This document shows, piece after piece, positions 15,529 through 24,650 of a stretch of 42,989 nt of DNA. The position numbers were made by a program, and so were the translations under genes. This stretch comes from Micromonospora endophytica (GTDB taxonomy: Bacteria; Actinomycetota; Actinomycetes; Mycobacteriales; Micromonosporaceae). The notes under the pieces are model-generated. The model was not told the origin of the DNA. It saw nothing but the letters and a program-made list of their open reading frames with translations, and did not search any database. The number at the start of each line of letters is the position of its first letter. Within the stretch, counting starts at the first letter, position 1. The stretch is from NCBI RefSeq assembly GCF_003236305.1, contig NZ_POTX01000023.1, positions 1-42,989 of the forward strand, given 5' to 3'.

Positions 15529-16920
15529 ATGCCGTTGACTCGACGACAGTTCACCCTGGGCGCACTCGCCACCGGCGCGCTCACCACCACCGGGCTGGCG
15601 GTCAGCCCGGGATCTGCCCTCGCGGCAACGAACACGGCGTATCTCAACGTCTACTTCACCGAGACGCCGAACCAGTCCGCGTCCAGCTACGGCCTGCACC
15701 TCGCGGTCAGCCGCGACGGTCTCAACTGGAGCCCGCTGAACCAGAACAACCCCGTCGTCACCCCGACCCAGGGTGACCTCGGCCTGCGCGACCCGTACAT
15801 CTACCGCAAGCAGGACGGCACCTTCGTCGTCATCGCCACCGACCTGCGCGGGCTCAACTTCGGCCGCAACAGCCAGTACCTGCACGTCTGGGACTCGACG
15901 GACCTGACCAGCTTCACCGGGTACCGCCTGCTCCGGATGCACACCTACAGCAACGTGCACACCTGGGCGCCGACCGTGTTCTGGGACGCCGCACGCAGCC
16001 AGTACGGCATCGTCTACTCGTCGAACACCACCACCGACCTGTTCCTGATCAACTACACCAGCGACTTCCGCACGGTGAGCGCGCCGCAGACCTACTTCAG
16101 CCCCGGCTTCCCGGTGCTCGACGCCGACATCCGGGTCAGCGGCGGCGTGACGTACATGGTCTACAAGAACCTCGCCGACGGGAACCTGTACGTCTCCCGG
16201 TCCAACACCGGAGCGCCGAACAGCTTCACCACCTTCACCAGTGGGCTGCGGCAGGGCACCGCCATCGAGGGCGCGCATCTGGTGCCGCGCAACGACGGCA
16301 GCGGCTGGTGGCTCTGGGGTGACTCGTTCGGCCCCATCAACAACGACATGTACCTCTGGTCCAACAGCAACGTCGGCAACAACTCGTGGGTGGTGGCGAA
16401 CCAGCGTGACTACACCCCGCCGCTGAACTCCAAGCACGGCTCGATCGTCGGCATCACCGACGTCGAATACAACAACGCCGTCAACCGCTGGGGCCTGCCG
16501 AACTGGGTCCGGTTGAAGTCCTCGAACCTCCCCGACTACTTCGTCCGGCACAGCAACGGCGCCGTCCGGATCGACCCGTACCCGTTCGACCCGCACCAGG
16601 ACCAGCTCTGGCGGATGGTTCCCGGCCTGGCCGACCCGGCCGCGGTCTCCTTCGAGTCGGTGAACCGCCCCGGCAACTTCATCCGGCACGCCGGTTACGT
16701 CGCGCAGCTCTCCGCCAACGACAACAGCGCCCTCTTCCGCGCCGACGCCACCTTCTACCGCACCGCCGGCCTGGCCGACAGCGCCTGGTCGTCGTTCCGG
16801 TCGTACAACTTCCCCGACCGGTACCTGCGGCACGCCGGCAACGCGCTGCGTATCGACCAGCTGAGCGCGAGCTCCGCCGCATCCGACCGCCAGGACGCCA
16901 CCTTCCGCGTCACGTCGTAG
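15529..16920 (+). CDS. Secreted GH43-type arabinosidase with C-terminal AbfB (CBM42) domain
   Basis: A 463-residue enzyme with a Tat signal peptide (TRRQFTLGA, cleavage near residue 33). The N-terminal five-bladed propeller carries GH43-like acidic residues: D88 in GLRDPYIY, D198/D200 in VLDADIRV and E247 in IEGAHLVP, with TWAPTVFWD at about 145-153. The C-terminal ~130 residues are an AbfB beta-trefoil (CBM42), seen in the repeated F-[IV]-RH and YLRHAG motifs and the ATFxxxxG pattern; it binds arabinofuranose side chains. Arabinoxylan or arabinan debranching is therefore likely. ATG 15529 is chosen for the Tat motif and the AGAAAGG upstream. Confidence 0.88.
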   Translation: MPLTRRQFTLGALATGALTTTGLAVSPGSALAATNTAYLNVYFTETPNQSASSYGLHLAVSRDGLNWSPLNQNNPVVTPTQGDLGLRDPYIYRKQDGTFVVIATDLRGLNFGRNSQYLHVWDSTDLTSFTGYRLLRMHTYSNVHTWAPTVFWDAARSQYGIVYSSNTTTDLFLINYTSDFRTVSAPQTYFSPGFPVLDADIRVSGGVTYMVYKNLADGNLYVSRSNTGAPNSFTTFTSGLRQGTAIEGAHLVPRNDGSGWWLWGDSFGPINNDMYLWSNSNVGNNSWVVANQRDYTPPLNSKHGSIVGITDVEYNNAVNRWGLPNWVRLKSSNLPDYFVRHSNGAVRIDPYPFDPHQDQLWRMVPGLADPAAVSFESVNRPGNFIRHAGYVAQLSANDNSALFRADATFYRTAGLADSAWSSFRSYNFPDRYLRHAGNALRIDQLSASSAASDRQDATFRVTS

Positions 16921-16935
16921 TCACCAGCGCCGGCC

Positions 16936-16967
16936 GCTGGCAGGTCCCCGTCCCGGGACCTGCCAGC
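16936..16967 (+). terminator. Hairpin between GH43 and GH29 genes
   Basis: A perfect 13-bp stem (16936-16948 with 16955-16967) encloses a six-base loop, just after the GH43 stop. It likely terminates or attenuates the first transcript, or protects its 3' end. Confidence 0.7.
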
Positions 16968-16987
16968 CTGGCAGGAATCGAGGAGCA

Positions 16988-18925
16988 ATGGGTCCATTGT
17001 CCCCTGGAAGACTGTCCCGCCGTAATCTGCTCGCCGCCACCGCCCTGGGCACGGCCGCCACCACGCTACCGCTGTCGACCGGCCTGCTGACGCCTGCGGT
17101 AGCGGCAACGCCGCAGAGCATCCTGGAAAACCTGATCAACCTGCGGTTCGGCATGTTCCTGCACTTCAACATGGGTACGTTCACCGACGAGGAGTGGGCC
17201 ACCCCGCGCCAGAACCCGACCCGGTTCGCCCCCAGCGCGGTCAACTGTGGCCAGTGGGCCGACGCCGCAGTCTCGGCCAAGATGCGGTACGGCGTGCTGA
17301 CCGCCAAGCATCACGACGGGTTCTGCCTCTGGCCGACCGCGCACACCAGCTACAACGTGATGAACAGCTCCTACCGGCAGGACATCGTGGCGCAGTACGT
17401 CAACGCGTTCCGCGCCCGTGGCCTACGGGTCGGTCTGTACTACTCGATCTGGGACCGCAGCTACGACGTGCAGGCGTACGACACTCACCACAGCGTGCCT
17501 GCCGACCAGTTCATCGTGCCCGGCGACATCACCTTCATCCTCAATCAACTGCGCGAACTGCTTACCAACTACGGCCCCATCGACATCCTGTTCACCGACG
17601 GATGGACCTGGCAGATGGGCCAGCAGGACGTGCCGTACCAGCAGATCCGCAACCTGGTGCGGTCGTTGCAACCGGACTGCGTGATGATCGACATCGGTGG
17701 GCTGACCCAGCCCCTGATCGGTGACGCGATCTTCTTCGAGGAGCCGCTGGGCATCCGGGCACCGGCCGGCAACACCTACGCGGCGTTGCAGGGACAGACG
17801 ATCAGCAACGGCTGGTTCTGGCACCCGTCGACGCCCGTCGACAACCCGATGAGCCTGTCGTCGATCCTGGATCACCTGGCCGACCTGGAGCCCAAGTACA
17901 CCTCGTTCATCCTCAACTGCCCGCCCAACCGCAACGGGGTGCTGGACACCAACATCGTGAACCGGCTGGCCGAGGTCGGCCGGGCCTGGAATCCGAACCC
18001 CAACCGTCCGCCGCTGCCACCCCAACCGCTGCGCGCCGAATATCCGGTCACCCCGGTCAACGCGTACGCGACGAGCTTCCGCGCGGGCGAGGGGCCACTG
18101 AACGCCATCGACGGCCATCACAACGTGTGGTACCAGTCGTGCTGGTCGACCTATGGCGGACCGGCCCTACCGCAGTCGATCACGGTCGACCTCGGCGGGG
18201 TGTGGAGCAACGTGTCCACACTGGAATATCTGCCCAAGCAGTTGAGCCGAGGCAGCGGCAACAACGGCGACATCACCTCGTACACCATCCTCACCAGCAC
18301 CGACGGTGTCACCTTCACCCAGGCCACCAGCGGCAGCTGGGCCGGCGACGTCAACTACAAGGTCGCCGAGTGGTCCCCCCGCAACGTCGGCTTCGTGCGG
18401 CTTCAGATCAACGCCGCCACCGGCGGCTACGCCAACGTCAGCGAACTGCGCATCGGTGGCCGCACCGCCATACCGACCCTGGTCTCCCGGCTACCGATCA
18501 CCAGCGGCAGCTACCGGATCGCTGCCCGGCACAGCGGCGGCACCGTCGACGTGTCGGGGGTGGGCACTGCCGACGGCACCAACATCCACCAGTGGCAGTG
18601 GGCCGGCGCCAACAACCAGAGGTGGACCTTCGAGTCCACAGGTGACGGCTACTTCGAGGTCCGCGGCGTGCACAGCGGCAAGCTGATGGAGGTCGCGGGG
18701 CTTTCCCGCGACGACAACGGCAATGTCGCCCTCTGGGCCGACGCCAACGTCCCCCAGCAGCACTGGGCGATCACCCCCGTGGGCGGTGGCTACTACCTGT
18801 TCACCAACCGGCTCAGTGGCAAGGCCCTCACCGTCGCCGGTGGCAGCACCGCCAACGGGGCCAACATCAACCAGCTGACCTACAGCGGCCTTCCTCAGCA
18901 GCAGTGGCAGCTCATCCCCTCGTAG
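16988..18925 (+). CDS. Secreted GH29 alpha-L-fucosidase with CBM32 and ricin-type domains
   Basis: A 645-residue protein with a Tat signal (SRRNLLAATA, cleavage after about residue 40). The GH29 catalytic barrel (about 42-335) has the family motif KHHDGFCLW (107-115) and a nucleophile-like D204 in IDILFTDGW. A conserved PNRNG segment follows. A discoidin (F5/8 type C, CBM32) domain lies at about 350-475, and a ricin-type RICIN_2 trefoil at about 505-645 has repeated NxxQxW motifs. It should remove alpha-fucose from plant or animal glycans outside the cell. GAGGAG precedes the ATG. The acid/base residue is poorly conserved across GH29 and cannot be fixed here. Confidence 0.9.
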   Translation: MGPLSPGRLSRRNLLAATALGTAATTLPLSTGLLTPAVAATPQSILENLINLRFGMFLHFNMGTFTDEEWATPRQNPTRFAPSAVNCGQWADAAVSAKMRYGVLTAKHHDGFCLWPTAHTSYNVMNSSYRQDIVAQYVNAFRARGLRVGLYYSIWDRSYDVQAYDTHHSVPADQFIVPGDITFILNQLRELLTNYGPIDILFTDGWTWQMGQQDVPYQQIRNLVRSLQPDCVMIDIGGLTQPLIGDAIFFEEPLGIRAPAGNTYAALQGQTISNGWFWHPSTPVDNPMSLSSILDHLADLEPKYTSFILNCPPNRNGVLDTNIVNRLAEVGRAWNPNPNRPPLPPQPLRAEYPVTPVNAYATSFRAGEGPLNAIDGHHNVWYQSCWSTYGGPALPQSITVDLGGVWSNVSTLEYLPKQLSRGSGNNGDITSYTILTSTDGVTFTQATSGSWAGDVNYKVAEWSPRNVGFVRLQINAATGGYANVSELRIGGRTAIPTLVSRLPITSGSYRIAARHSGGTVDVSGVGTADGTNIHQWQWAGANNQRWTFESTGDGYFEVRGVHSGKLMEVAGLSRDDNGNVALWADANVPQQHWAITPVGGGYYLFTNRLSGKALTVAGGSTANGANINQLTYSGLPQQQWQLIPS

Positions 18926-18940
18926 CAGATATGCAACACC

Positions 18941-18983
18941 GCCCCATCCGTCCGCGCCACGTCGTGGTCCGAGCGGATGGGGC
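18941..18983 (+). terminator. Hairpin terminator after GH29 gene
   Basis: GCCCCATCCG (18941-18950) pairs perfectly with CGGATGGGGC (18974-18983) 15 bases after the stop. The right arm is followed by TTCCCCC. Confidence 0.7.
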
Positions 18984-19033
18984 TTCCCCCGATTTCCTGA
19001 ACCCCCGAGCAACGACGAGGTGAGACAGCAACC

Positions 19034-20854
19034 ATGAACAGATCCCTCGCGCTTCACCGCACCGGGCGAGCCGTAATCGCCCTGCTGCTGGGTGTCTGCG
19101 CCGCCCTCGTGGCGGTGCTGTCGCCCGAACCCGCCAAGGCCGACAACCCGATCGTGCAGCACGTCTACACCGCCGACCCGGCGCCGCTGGTGCACAACGG
19201 CCGGGTGTACGTCTACACCGGCCGGGACGAGGACGGCTCGACGTACTTCACCATGCGGGAGTGGCGGGTCTTCTCCTCCGCCGACATGGTGAACTGGACC
19301 GACCACGGCGTGCCGATGAACCTGGCCACGTTCAGTTGGGCCAGCGCCGACGCCTGGGCCGGTCACGTCATCGAACGCAACGGCCAGTTCTACTGGTACG
19401 TGCCGGTGAAGAACCGCGCCACCGGCCGGATGGCCATCGGCGTCGGTGTGTCCAGCAGCCCCACCGGCCCGTTCCGGGACGCCCTGGGCCGCCCCCTGCT
19501 GGAGAACGCCGAGATCGACCCGCACGCGTTCATCGACGACAACGGCCAGGCGTACCTCTACTGGGGCAACCCCAACCTGTGGTACGTGCGGCTGAACAGC
19601 GACATGATCTCCTACTCGGGCGGCCTGACCCAGATCCCGCTGACCACCGCCGGCTTCGGCACCCGCACCGGCAACCCCAGTCGGCCCACCCTCTACGAAG
19701 AGGGCCCCTGGGTCTACAAGCGCAACGGCACGTACTACATGATCTGGGCCGCCGAGTGCTGCGGCGAGTACATCGCCTACTCCACCGCCCCCGGCCCCAC
19801 CGGCCCGTGGACCTTCCGCGGCACGGTGATGCCCCGGCAGGGCGGCAGCTTCACCAACCATCCCGGCATCATCGATTTCGCCGGCGGATCGTACTTCTTC
19901 TATCACAACGGCGCGCTTCCCGGCGGCGGTGGCTTCACCCGCTCGGTGGCGGTGGAGAAGTTCACCTACCGGGCCGACGGCACGATCCCGTCGATGAACA
20001 TGACCACCGCCGGCGTCCCGCAGGTCGGCACCCTCAACCCGTTCGTCCGGCAGGAGGCCGAGACCATCGCCTGGGGTTCCGGCATCGAGACCGAGCGCGC
20101 CAGCAGCGGCAGCATGAACGTCTGGTCGATCGACAACGGCGACTACATCAAGGTCAAGGGCGTTGCGTTCGGCACCGGCGCCGGGTCCTTCACCGCGCGG
20201 GTGGCCTCGGGTGCCGCCGGCGGCAACATCGAGGTACGCCTGGACAGCGCGACCGGCCCGCTGGTCGGCACCTGCCGGGTGTCGGGCACCGGCGGCTGGC
20301 AGAACTGGGTCGACACCACCTGCCCGATCAGTGGCGCGACCGGCACCCGGGATCTGTACCTGCGGTTCACCGGCGGCTCGGGCAACCTGTTCAACGTCGA
20401 CTGGTGGCAGTTCAGCAGCGGCGGCGGCACGCCGACGCCGTCGTCGTACCGGATCATCAACCGCAACAGCGGTCAGGTGATCGACGTCCAGTCGCCCAAC
20501 CTGAACGACCTGGCCGTGATCGGGCAGTGGACCAGCAACGGCAACCCGTGGCAGCAGTGGCGCTTCCTCGACGCGGGCAACGGCAACGTCCGCCTGCAGA
20601 GCGTCAACAGCGGCAAGTGCATCGACATCAACAACTTCTCCACCGCCGACGGGGCGCAGGTCATCCAGTACACCTGCCATGACGGGCTCAACCAGGTCTT
20701 CAACTGGCGGGCGGCCGCCGACGGCTACTACAACCTGGTCAACATCAACAGCAACAAGTGCCTGAACGTGGTCGGCGGCTCCACCACCGCCGGGGCTGCG
20801 TTGGAGCAGCGTACGTGCAGCTCCGCGAACAGCATGCAGTGGTCGCGCGCCTGA
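19034..20854 (+). CDS. Secreted GH43 glycosidase with CBM6 and ricin-type CBM13
   Basis: A 606-residue secreted enzyme (Sec signal about 1-36). The GH43 propeller (about 40-325) has all three catalytic positions: D48 in TADPAP, D162 in EIDPHAF and E223 in YEEGPWV. A CBM6 jelly roll follows (about 330-462; RQEAETIAW, NGDYIKVKGV, FNVDWWQF), which usually binds xylan. After a GGGTPTP linker comes a ricin trefoil (about 470-606). It resembles the arabinosidase/xylosidase GH43 subgroup often found with CBM6. Together with the neighbouring AbfB-bearing GH43 and the esterase, it points to arabinoxylan breakdown. Confidence 0.91.
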   Translation: MNRSLALHRTGRAVIALLLGVCAALVAVLSPEPAKADNPIVQHVYTADPAPLVHNGRVYVYTGRDEDGSTYFTMREWRVFSSADMVNWTDHGVPMNLATFSWASADAWAGHVIERNGQFYWYVPVKNRATGRMAIGVGVSSSPTGPFRDALGRPLLENAEIDPHAFIDDNGQAYLYWGNPNLWYVRLNSDMISYSGGLTQIPLTTAGFGTRTGNPSRPTLYEEGPWVYKRNGTYYMIWAAECCGEYIAYSTAPGPTGPWTFRGTVMPRQGGSFTNHPGIIDFAGGSYFFYHNGALPGGGGFTRSVAVEKFTYRADGTIPSMNMTTAGVPQVGTLNPFVRQEAETIAWGSGIETERASSGSMNVWSIDNGDYIKVKGVAFGTGAGSFTARVASGAAGGNIEVRLDSATGPLVGTCRVSGTGGWQNWVDTTCPISGATGTRDLYLRFTGGSGNLFNVDWWQFSSGGGTPTPSSYRIINRNSGQVIDVQSPNLNDLAVIGQWTSNGNPWQQWRFLDAGNGNVRLQSVNSGKCIDINNFSTADGAQVIQYTCHDGLNQVFNWRAAADGYYNLVNINSNKCLNVVGGSTTAGAALEQRTCSSANSMQWSRA

Positions 20855-20902
20855 TCACCCCACACCGTGCCGACGCCACCACCAGACGCCGGCATCCGGC
20901 GA

Positions 20903-20929
20903 GGCCGCGCGGTCCCGTGCCGCGCGGCC
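20903..20929 (+). terminator. Hairpin between GH43 and esterase genes
   Basis: GGCCGCGCGG and CCGCGCGGCC form a perfect 10-bp stem around a seven-base loop, ending 20 bases before the esterase start codon. It may terminate the GH43 transcript; the close spacing leaves little room for a new promoter, so partial read-through is likely. Confidence 0.6.
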
Positions 20930-20949
20930 CCAACCCAAGGAGTTGATCC

Positions 20950-22335
20950 ATGAAGGTCGAAGAGGCCCGTCCCGCCTCTCCGTCGAGACGTCGCTGGGCG
21001 TCCGGGCTCGCCGCCCTGGCGGCGGCGACCCTCGCCGCCGGCGGGCTCGCCGTCGTCACCGCGACGCCCGCCGCCGCGGCGACTGTCGACACCAACGCGT
21101 GGTACGTGCTGGTGAACCGCAACAGTGGCAAGGCGTTGGACGTCTACAACCTGGCCACCAACGACGGGGCGCGGATCACCCAGTGGACGCGCAACAACGG
21201 CAACCAGCAGCAGTGGCAGTTCGTGGACTCCGGTGGTGGCTACTACCGGGTCAAGTCGCGGCATTCCGGCAAGGTGCTTGACGTCTACAACTTCTCCACC
21301 GCCAACGGCGCGTCGATCGTGCAGTGGAGTGACGGTAACGGCACCAACCAGCAGTTCCGCCTGGCCGACTCCGACGGCGGGTACGTGCGGCTGATCAACC
21401 GCAACAGCAACAAGGCGGTGGAGGTGCAGAGCGCCTCGACCGCCGACGGCGGCAACATCGTCCAGTACGACGACTGGAACGGCAGCAACCAGCAGTGGCA
21501 ACTCGTCCGCGTCGACGGCGGCGGCAACCCCACCGAGCCCCCGCCGCCGGGCGGTGGCACCTCCGGCTGCGGCAAGGCACCGGGCATCGCCAGCGGTACG
21601 CACACCATCGGCAACCGCAGCTTCATCGTGCGGATCCCGGCCAACTACAACCAGAACAACCAGTACCGGCTGGTCTTCGGGTTGCACTGGTGGGGCGGCA
21701 CCGCGGTCGACGTGGACACCGGCCAGACCGTGGACCGCAACACCTGGTCGTACTACGGCCTGCAACGACTGGCGAACAACAGCACGATCTTCGTCGCTCC
21801 GCAGGGCATCGGTAACGGCTGGGCCAACACCGGCGGTGAGGACGTCACGTTCATCGACAACGTCCGCAACCGGATCGAGTCGGCGCTCTGCGTCAACACC
21901 CGGCAGCGGTTCTCCATCGGGTTCAGCTACGGCGGCGCGATGAGCTACGCCCTCGCCTGCGCCCGGCCGGACATCTTCCGGGCGGTAGTGGTCCAGTCCG
22001 CCCCCCGGGAGCTCAGCGGATGCAGCGGCGGCACGCAGCCCGTCGCGTACCTGGGCGTGCACGGCATCGGCGACAACCCGGCCAGCGGACGGGCGATGCG
22101 GGACCGGTTCGTCCAGAACAACGGCTGCACCGCGCAGAGCCCCCGCGAACCGGCGGCGGGCAGCCTGACCCACATCGTCACCAACTACACCGGCTGCCGG
22201 GCCGGGTACCCGGTGGCGTGGGCCGCCTTCGACGGTGGCCACATCGCCGCTCCGCAGGACGGGGCCGGCGGTGACAGCGGGGCCCGCACCTGGGTGCCGG
22301 CGCTGGCCTGGAACTTCATCACCCAGTTCCAGTGA
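20950..22335 (+). CDS. Secreted CE1-type (feruloyl) esterase with N-terminal ricin-type domain
   Basis: A 461-residue secreted enzyme (signal about 1-44, ending in ATPAAAA). Uniquely among the four neighbours, the ricin trefoil comes first (about 45-187; LVNRNSGKALDVYN, QQQWQF, QQWQLV), followed by a PTEPPPPGGG linker. The esterase domain (about 205-461) belongs to the CE1/LpqC poly(3-hydroxybutyrate) depolymerase-like group, with nucleophile S326 in GFSYGG and a likely catalytic His in FDGGHIAAP. Feruloyl or acetyl ester removal from arabinoxylan fits the gene neighbourhood; polyester hydrolysis is an alternative. AAGGAG lies eight bases before the ATG. Confidence 0.88.
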   Translation: MKVEEARPASPSRRRWASGLAALAAATLAAGGLAVVTATPAAAATVDTNAWYVLVNRNSGKALDVYNLATNDGARITQWTRNNGNQQQWQFVDSGGGYYRVKSRHSGKVLDVYNFSTANGASIVQWSDGNGTNQQFRLADSDGGYVRLINRNSNKAVEVQSASTADGGNIVQYDDWNGSNQQWQLVRVDGGGNPTEPPPPGGGTSGCGKAPGIASGTHTIGNRSFIVRIPANYNQNNQYRLVFGLHWWGGTAVDVDTGQTVDRNTWSYYGLQRLANNSTIFVAPQGIGNGWANTGGEDVTFIDNVRNRIESALCVNTRQRFSIGFSYGGAMSYALACARPDIFRAVVVQSAPRELSGCSGGTQPVAYLGVHGIGDNPASGRAMRDRFVQNNGCTAQSPREPAAGSLTHIVTNYTGCRAGYPVAWAAFDGGHIAAPQDGAGGDSGARTWVPALAWNFITQFQ

Positions 22336-22341
22336 CCGTAT

Positions 22342-22392
22342 GACCGGGCCGCTGGCCTGCGCGGGATCTCCGCGCGGGTCGGCGGCCCGGTC
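22342..22392 (+). terminator. Bidirectional hairpin between convergent genes
   Basis: GACCGGGCCGC (22342-22352) and GCGGCCCGGTC (22382-22392) pair perfectly. An inner GCGCGG/CCGCGC stem lies within the loop. It starts seven bases after the esterase stop. Confidence 0.75.
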
Positions 22393-22409
22393 CGGGTCTG
22401 CGTCTTGAG

Positions 22410-22444
22410 CCGACCCGGGGCCGACGCGATCAGCCCCGGGTCGG
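22410..22444 (-). terminator. Hairpin overlapping the 3' end of the aldo/keto reductase gene
   Basis: A perfect 12-bp stem (22410-22421 with 22433-22444) around an 11-nt loop that contains the reductase stop codon. It should stop leftward transcription of the reductase gene. Confidence 0.65.
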
Positions 22445-23416
22445 GTCTGCCGCTCCTGGCCGCAGATCGAGAAGGGCCTTCTGCTCGGCCTCGGTCAACG
22501 GGCCACGGGCCTCGGCGGCGAGGCACTCGGCCAGCTCGGTCCGGTTCTTGACGCCGAGCACCACGGTCGCCACGCCGGGAACGCTCAGGGCGTACCGGTG
22601 GGCCAGCGACGCGGGTGACTCACCGAACTCGTCGGCGAGCGCGCGGAACCGCTCCGACTGGGCGAAGTCGACAGCGACCGGGGCGTCGTCGTCCACTGGC
22701 CGGTCGATCCCGGTGGTGAGGGCGCCGGCCGCCACGGCCCGGATCGCGATGACCGAGACGCCGGCGTCGACCGCGACCCGGCGGATCTCGTCGTTGCGGG
22801 GCTCGGCCGAGGAGCCGAGCAGCCACATGTCACCGCTGAGGTCGAGGGCGTTCACCACCGTCTGGACCGCGTCCGGGCGCGGCTGCTGGCGCATCGCGTC
22901 GATCACGGTCTGCGGATGACCGACTCCGGTGAGCCCCCAGGCCCGGATCTTGCCCTCGTCCCGCAGCCGTTCGAAGGTCGGCACCACCTGGTCTTGGTAC
23001 AGCTCCCAGCCGAGCGTCCGAGGAGTGGGACCGCGCCAGCCGGGCGGATGCAACTGGGAATGCAGGAGGAAGAGATCCAGGTGCTCGCGACCGAGCCGAT
23101 CCAGGGTCGCGTGCAGACTGCGGATCATCTTCTCGGGGAGGTTGCCACCGTCCTGTTCGGGCAGTTCGATCTTGCTGGTGATGAGCGTGTCGGCCGACGG
23201 CATGGCGCGCAGGGCGACCCCGGCGACCCGCTCGGCCGCGTAGTCGTCGCCGTAGGTCGGTGCGAGATCGAGCATCGTGATCCCGGCGTCGATGGCCGCC
23301 CGCACGGTCGCCACCGCCTCGGCCTGCTCTGTCGCTCCCCAGACACCGCCGATCCCGCCACCGCCGAGGGTCAAGGCGCTGACGGTGCCGAGTCGGCCGA
23401 ACTCCCTGGTCTGCAT
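22430..23416 (-). CDS. Aldo/keto reductase
   Basis: A 328-residue NADPH-dependent oxidoreductase with the AKR barrel and tetrad. D and Y occur in TMLDLAPTYGDDYAAERV, K in LITSKIEL and H in LFLLHSQ. Starting with MQTREFGRLGTVSALTLGGGGIG, it resembles the L-fucose/D-threo-aldose dehydrogenase-like AKR branch. ATG 23416 is preceded by GGAGG; the frame stays open for 105 codons upstream, but those lack AKR features and run into the GT4 gene. The substrate is unknown. It converges on the esterase gene and is 59 bases downstream of the GT4 gene, so it may be the tail of the leftward glycan transcript. Confidence 0.9.
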   Translation of the reverse strand: MQTREFGRLGTVSALTLGGGGIGGVWGATEQAEAVATVRAAIDAGITMLDLAPTYGDDYAAERVAGVALRAMPSADTLITSKIELPEQDGGNLPEKMIRSLHATLDRLGREHLDLFLLHSQLHPPGWRGPTPRTLGWELYQDQVVPTFERLRDEGKIRAWGLTGVGHPQTVIDAMRQQPRPDAVQTVVNALDLSGDMWLLGSSAEPRNDEIRRVAVDAGVSVIAIRAVAAGALTTGIDRPVDDDAPVAVDFAQSERFRALADEFGESPASLAHRYALSVPGVATVVLGVKNRTELAECLAAEARGPLTEAEQKALLDLRPGAADPTRG

Positions 23417-23475
23417 GCACACCTCCGCGGCGGAAGCTGGCCGCCGTTGTGGTCGTCGAATAAGCGGATCACTCG

Positions 23476-24624
23476 TCACATTAGTGCTTCGGAACGCGCA
23501 CCGTGAGCCCGGAACAGCGCCGCGTAACGGTCGAGACACCCGTCCACACCGAACTCCTCCAGGGCCCGCTTCGCGCCCTCGCGCCGGGTGGCGGCGTCCC
23601 AGCCGAGCACGTCGAGCAGCGCCGTACGCAGTCCGGCCGGGTCTCGTGGCGCGACGATCCTTCCCATCCCGGTCGCCAGGACCGGGTACCGGCCACCGGG
23701 CAGGTCCGTGGTGACCGACGGGATGCCGCACATCATCGCCTCGGCCTGCGCGATCCCGAAGGACTCCGCGACGGAGGGCAGGGCGAACGCGTCGATGGAG
23801 GCGTAGAAGTCGTTGATCTGCCGGCCGCGGAGCAGGCCGAGGATCCGGATCCGGGGATCCCGTTGCGCGGCCGCCCGGATCCGGTCAATCACGCTTCCAC
23901 CCGCGACGGTCAGGTAGTCGCCACCGAGCAGCAGCCGCGCCTGCGGGTCGCTGATCTCGGCGAACGCGGCGACCAGATAGTCCAGGCCCTTGTCCGGCAC
24001 GATCCGCCCGAGAAACCCGATGTGTGCACCGCTGGTCTCCCGGTACGCCGCCTCCCCACCGCGCCGATCCAGGCAGGGCGCCGGAATCGCGGAGCGCTGG
24101 CTGGCCCGCAGCACCGGCCAGAGTTCCGAGTGCTGCGCCTGGTCCTCGCTGTTGACGACGACCGCGTCGGAGCGGCGCAGCGTGATCCGCGACGACACCC
24201 GTACCGCGGCCATCGCCGCCCTGGTCACCAGGGTGGGCGGCAGCCAGAGGTCGATGTGGTACGTGGTCACCACCGGCACCCGCAGCGGCAGCGCGGTGAT
24301 GAGCGCGCCCTCCAGCATCGGCAGGTGCAGGTTGACCACCCGCGATCGGCGGGCGATCCGGCGTACAAGTGCCGGAAAACCGGGACTGACCGGGCCGCGG
24401 CTGACCGTGGCGACCACCGGGCTCCGGTAGACGTCCACGCCGTTGCGGTGCTCCCGCAGCGGCAGCGCCGGGTCGTGTCGGACGGCGACCACCGCCACCC
24501 GCCAGCCTCGCCCAGCCAGCCCTTCGGCGAGCACCCGGGCCACCTCAGTCAACCCGCTGACGTAGGGCGAGTAGTAGTTGACCGCCACGCAGAGGTCGTA
24601 TTCGGGGTGATAATTGCTGCTCAC
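23476..24624 (-). CDS. GT4-type glycosyltransferase, paralogue A
   Basis: A 382-residue GT-B glycosyltransferase (glycosyl transferase families 4/1). The N-terminal Rossmann half begins YDLCVAVNYYSPYVSGLTE. The C-terminal half has GFLGRIVPDKGLDYL and the E-x7-E motif (E287 to E295 in AESFGIAQAEAMMCGIPS). It is closely related to the protein at 32449-33594, sharing long blocks such as PCLDRRGG and YASIDxFALP. The GTG start has GGAGAA upstream. It follows the UbiA gene by 26 bases, so epimerase, UbiA and GT4 form one leftward operon. It probably transfers a sugar onto a lipid-linked or surface glycan at the inner membrane face. Confidence 0.9.
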   Translation of the reverse strand: MSSNYHPEYDLCVAVNYYSPYVSGLTEVARVLAEGLAGRGWRVAVVAVRHDPALPLREHRNGVDVYRSPVVATVSRGPVSPGFPALVRRIARRSRVVNLHLPMLEGALITALPLRVPVVTTYHIDLWLPPTLVTRAAMAAVRVSSRITLRRSDAVVVNSEDQAQHSELWPVLRASQRSAIPAPCLDRRGGEAAYRETSGAHIGFLGRIVPDKGLDYLVAAFAEISDPQARLLLGGDYLTVAGGSVIDRIRAAAQRDPRIRILGLLRGRQINDFYASIDAFALPSVAESFGIAQAEAMMCGIPSVTTDLPGGRYPVLATGMGRIVAPRDPAGLRTALLDVLGWDAATRREGAKRALEEFGVDGCLDRYAALFRAHGARSEALM

Positions 24625-24650
24625 GGACTTCTCCAGAGGGTGTCGAGCGG

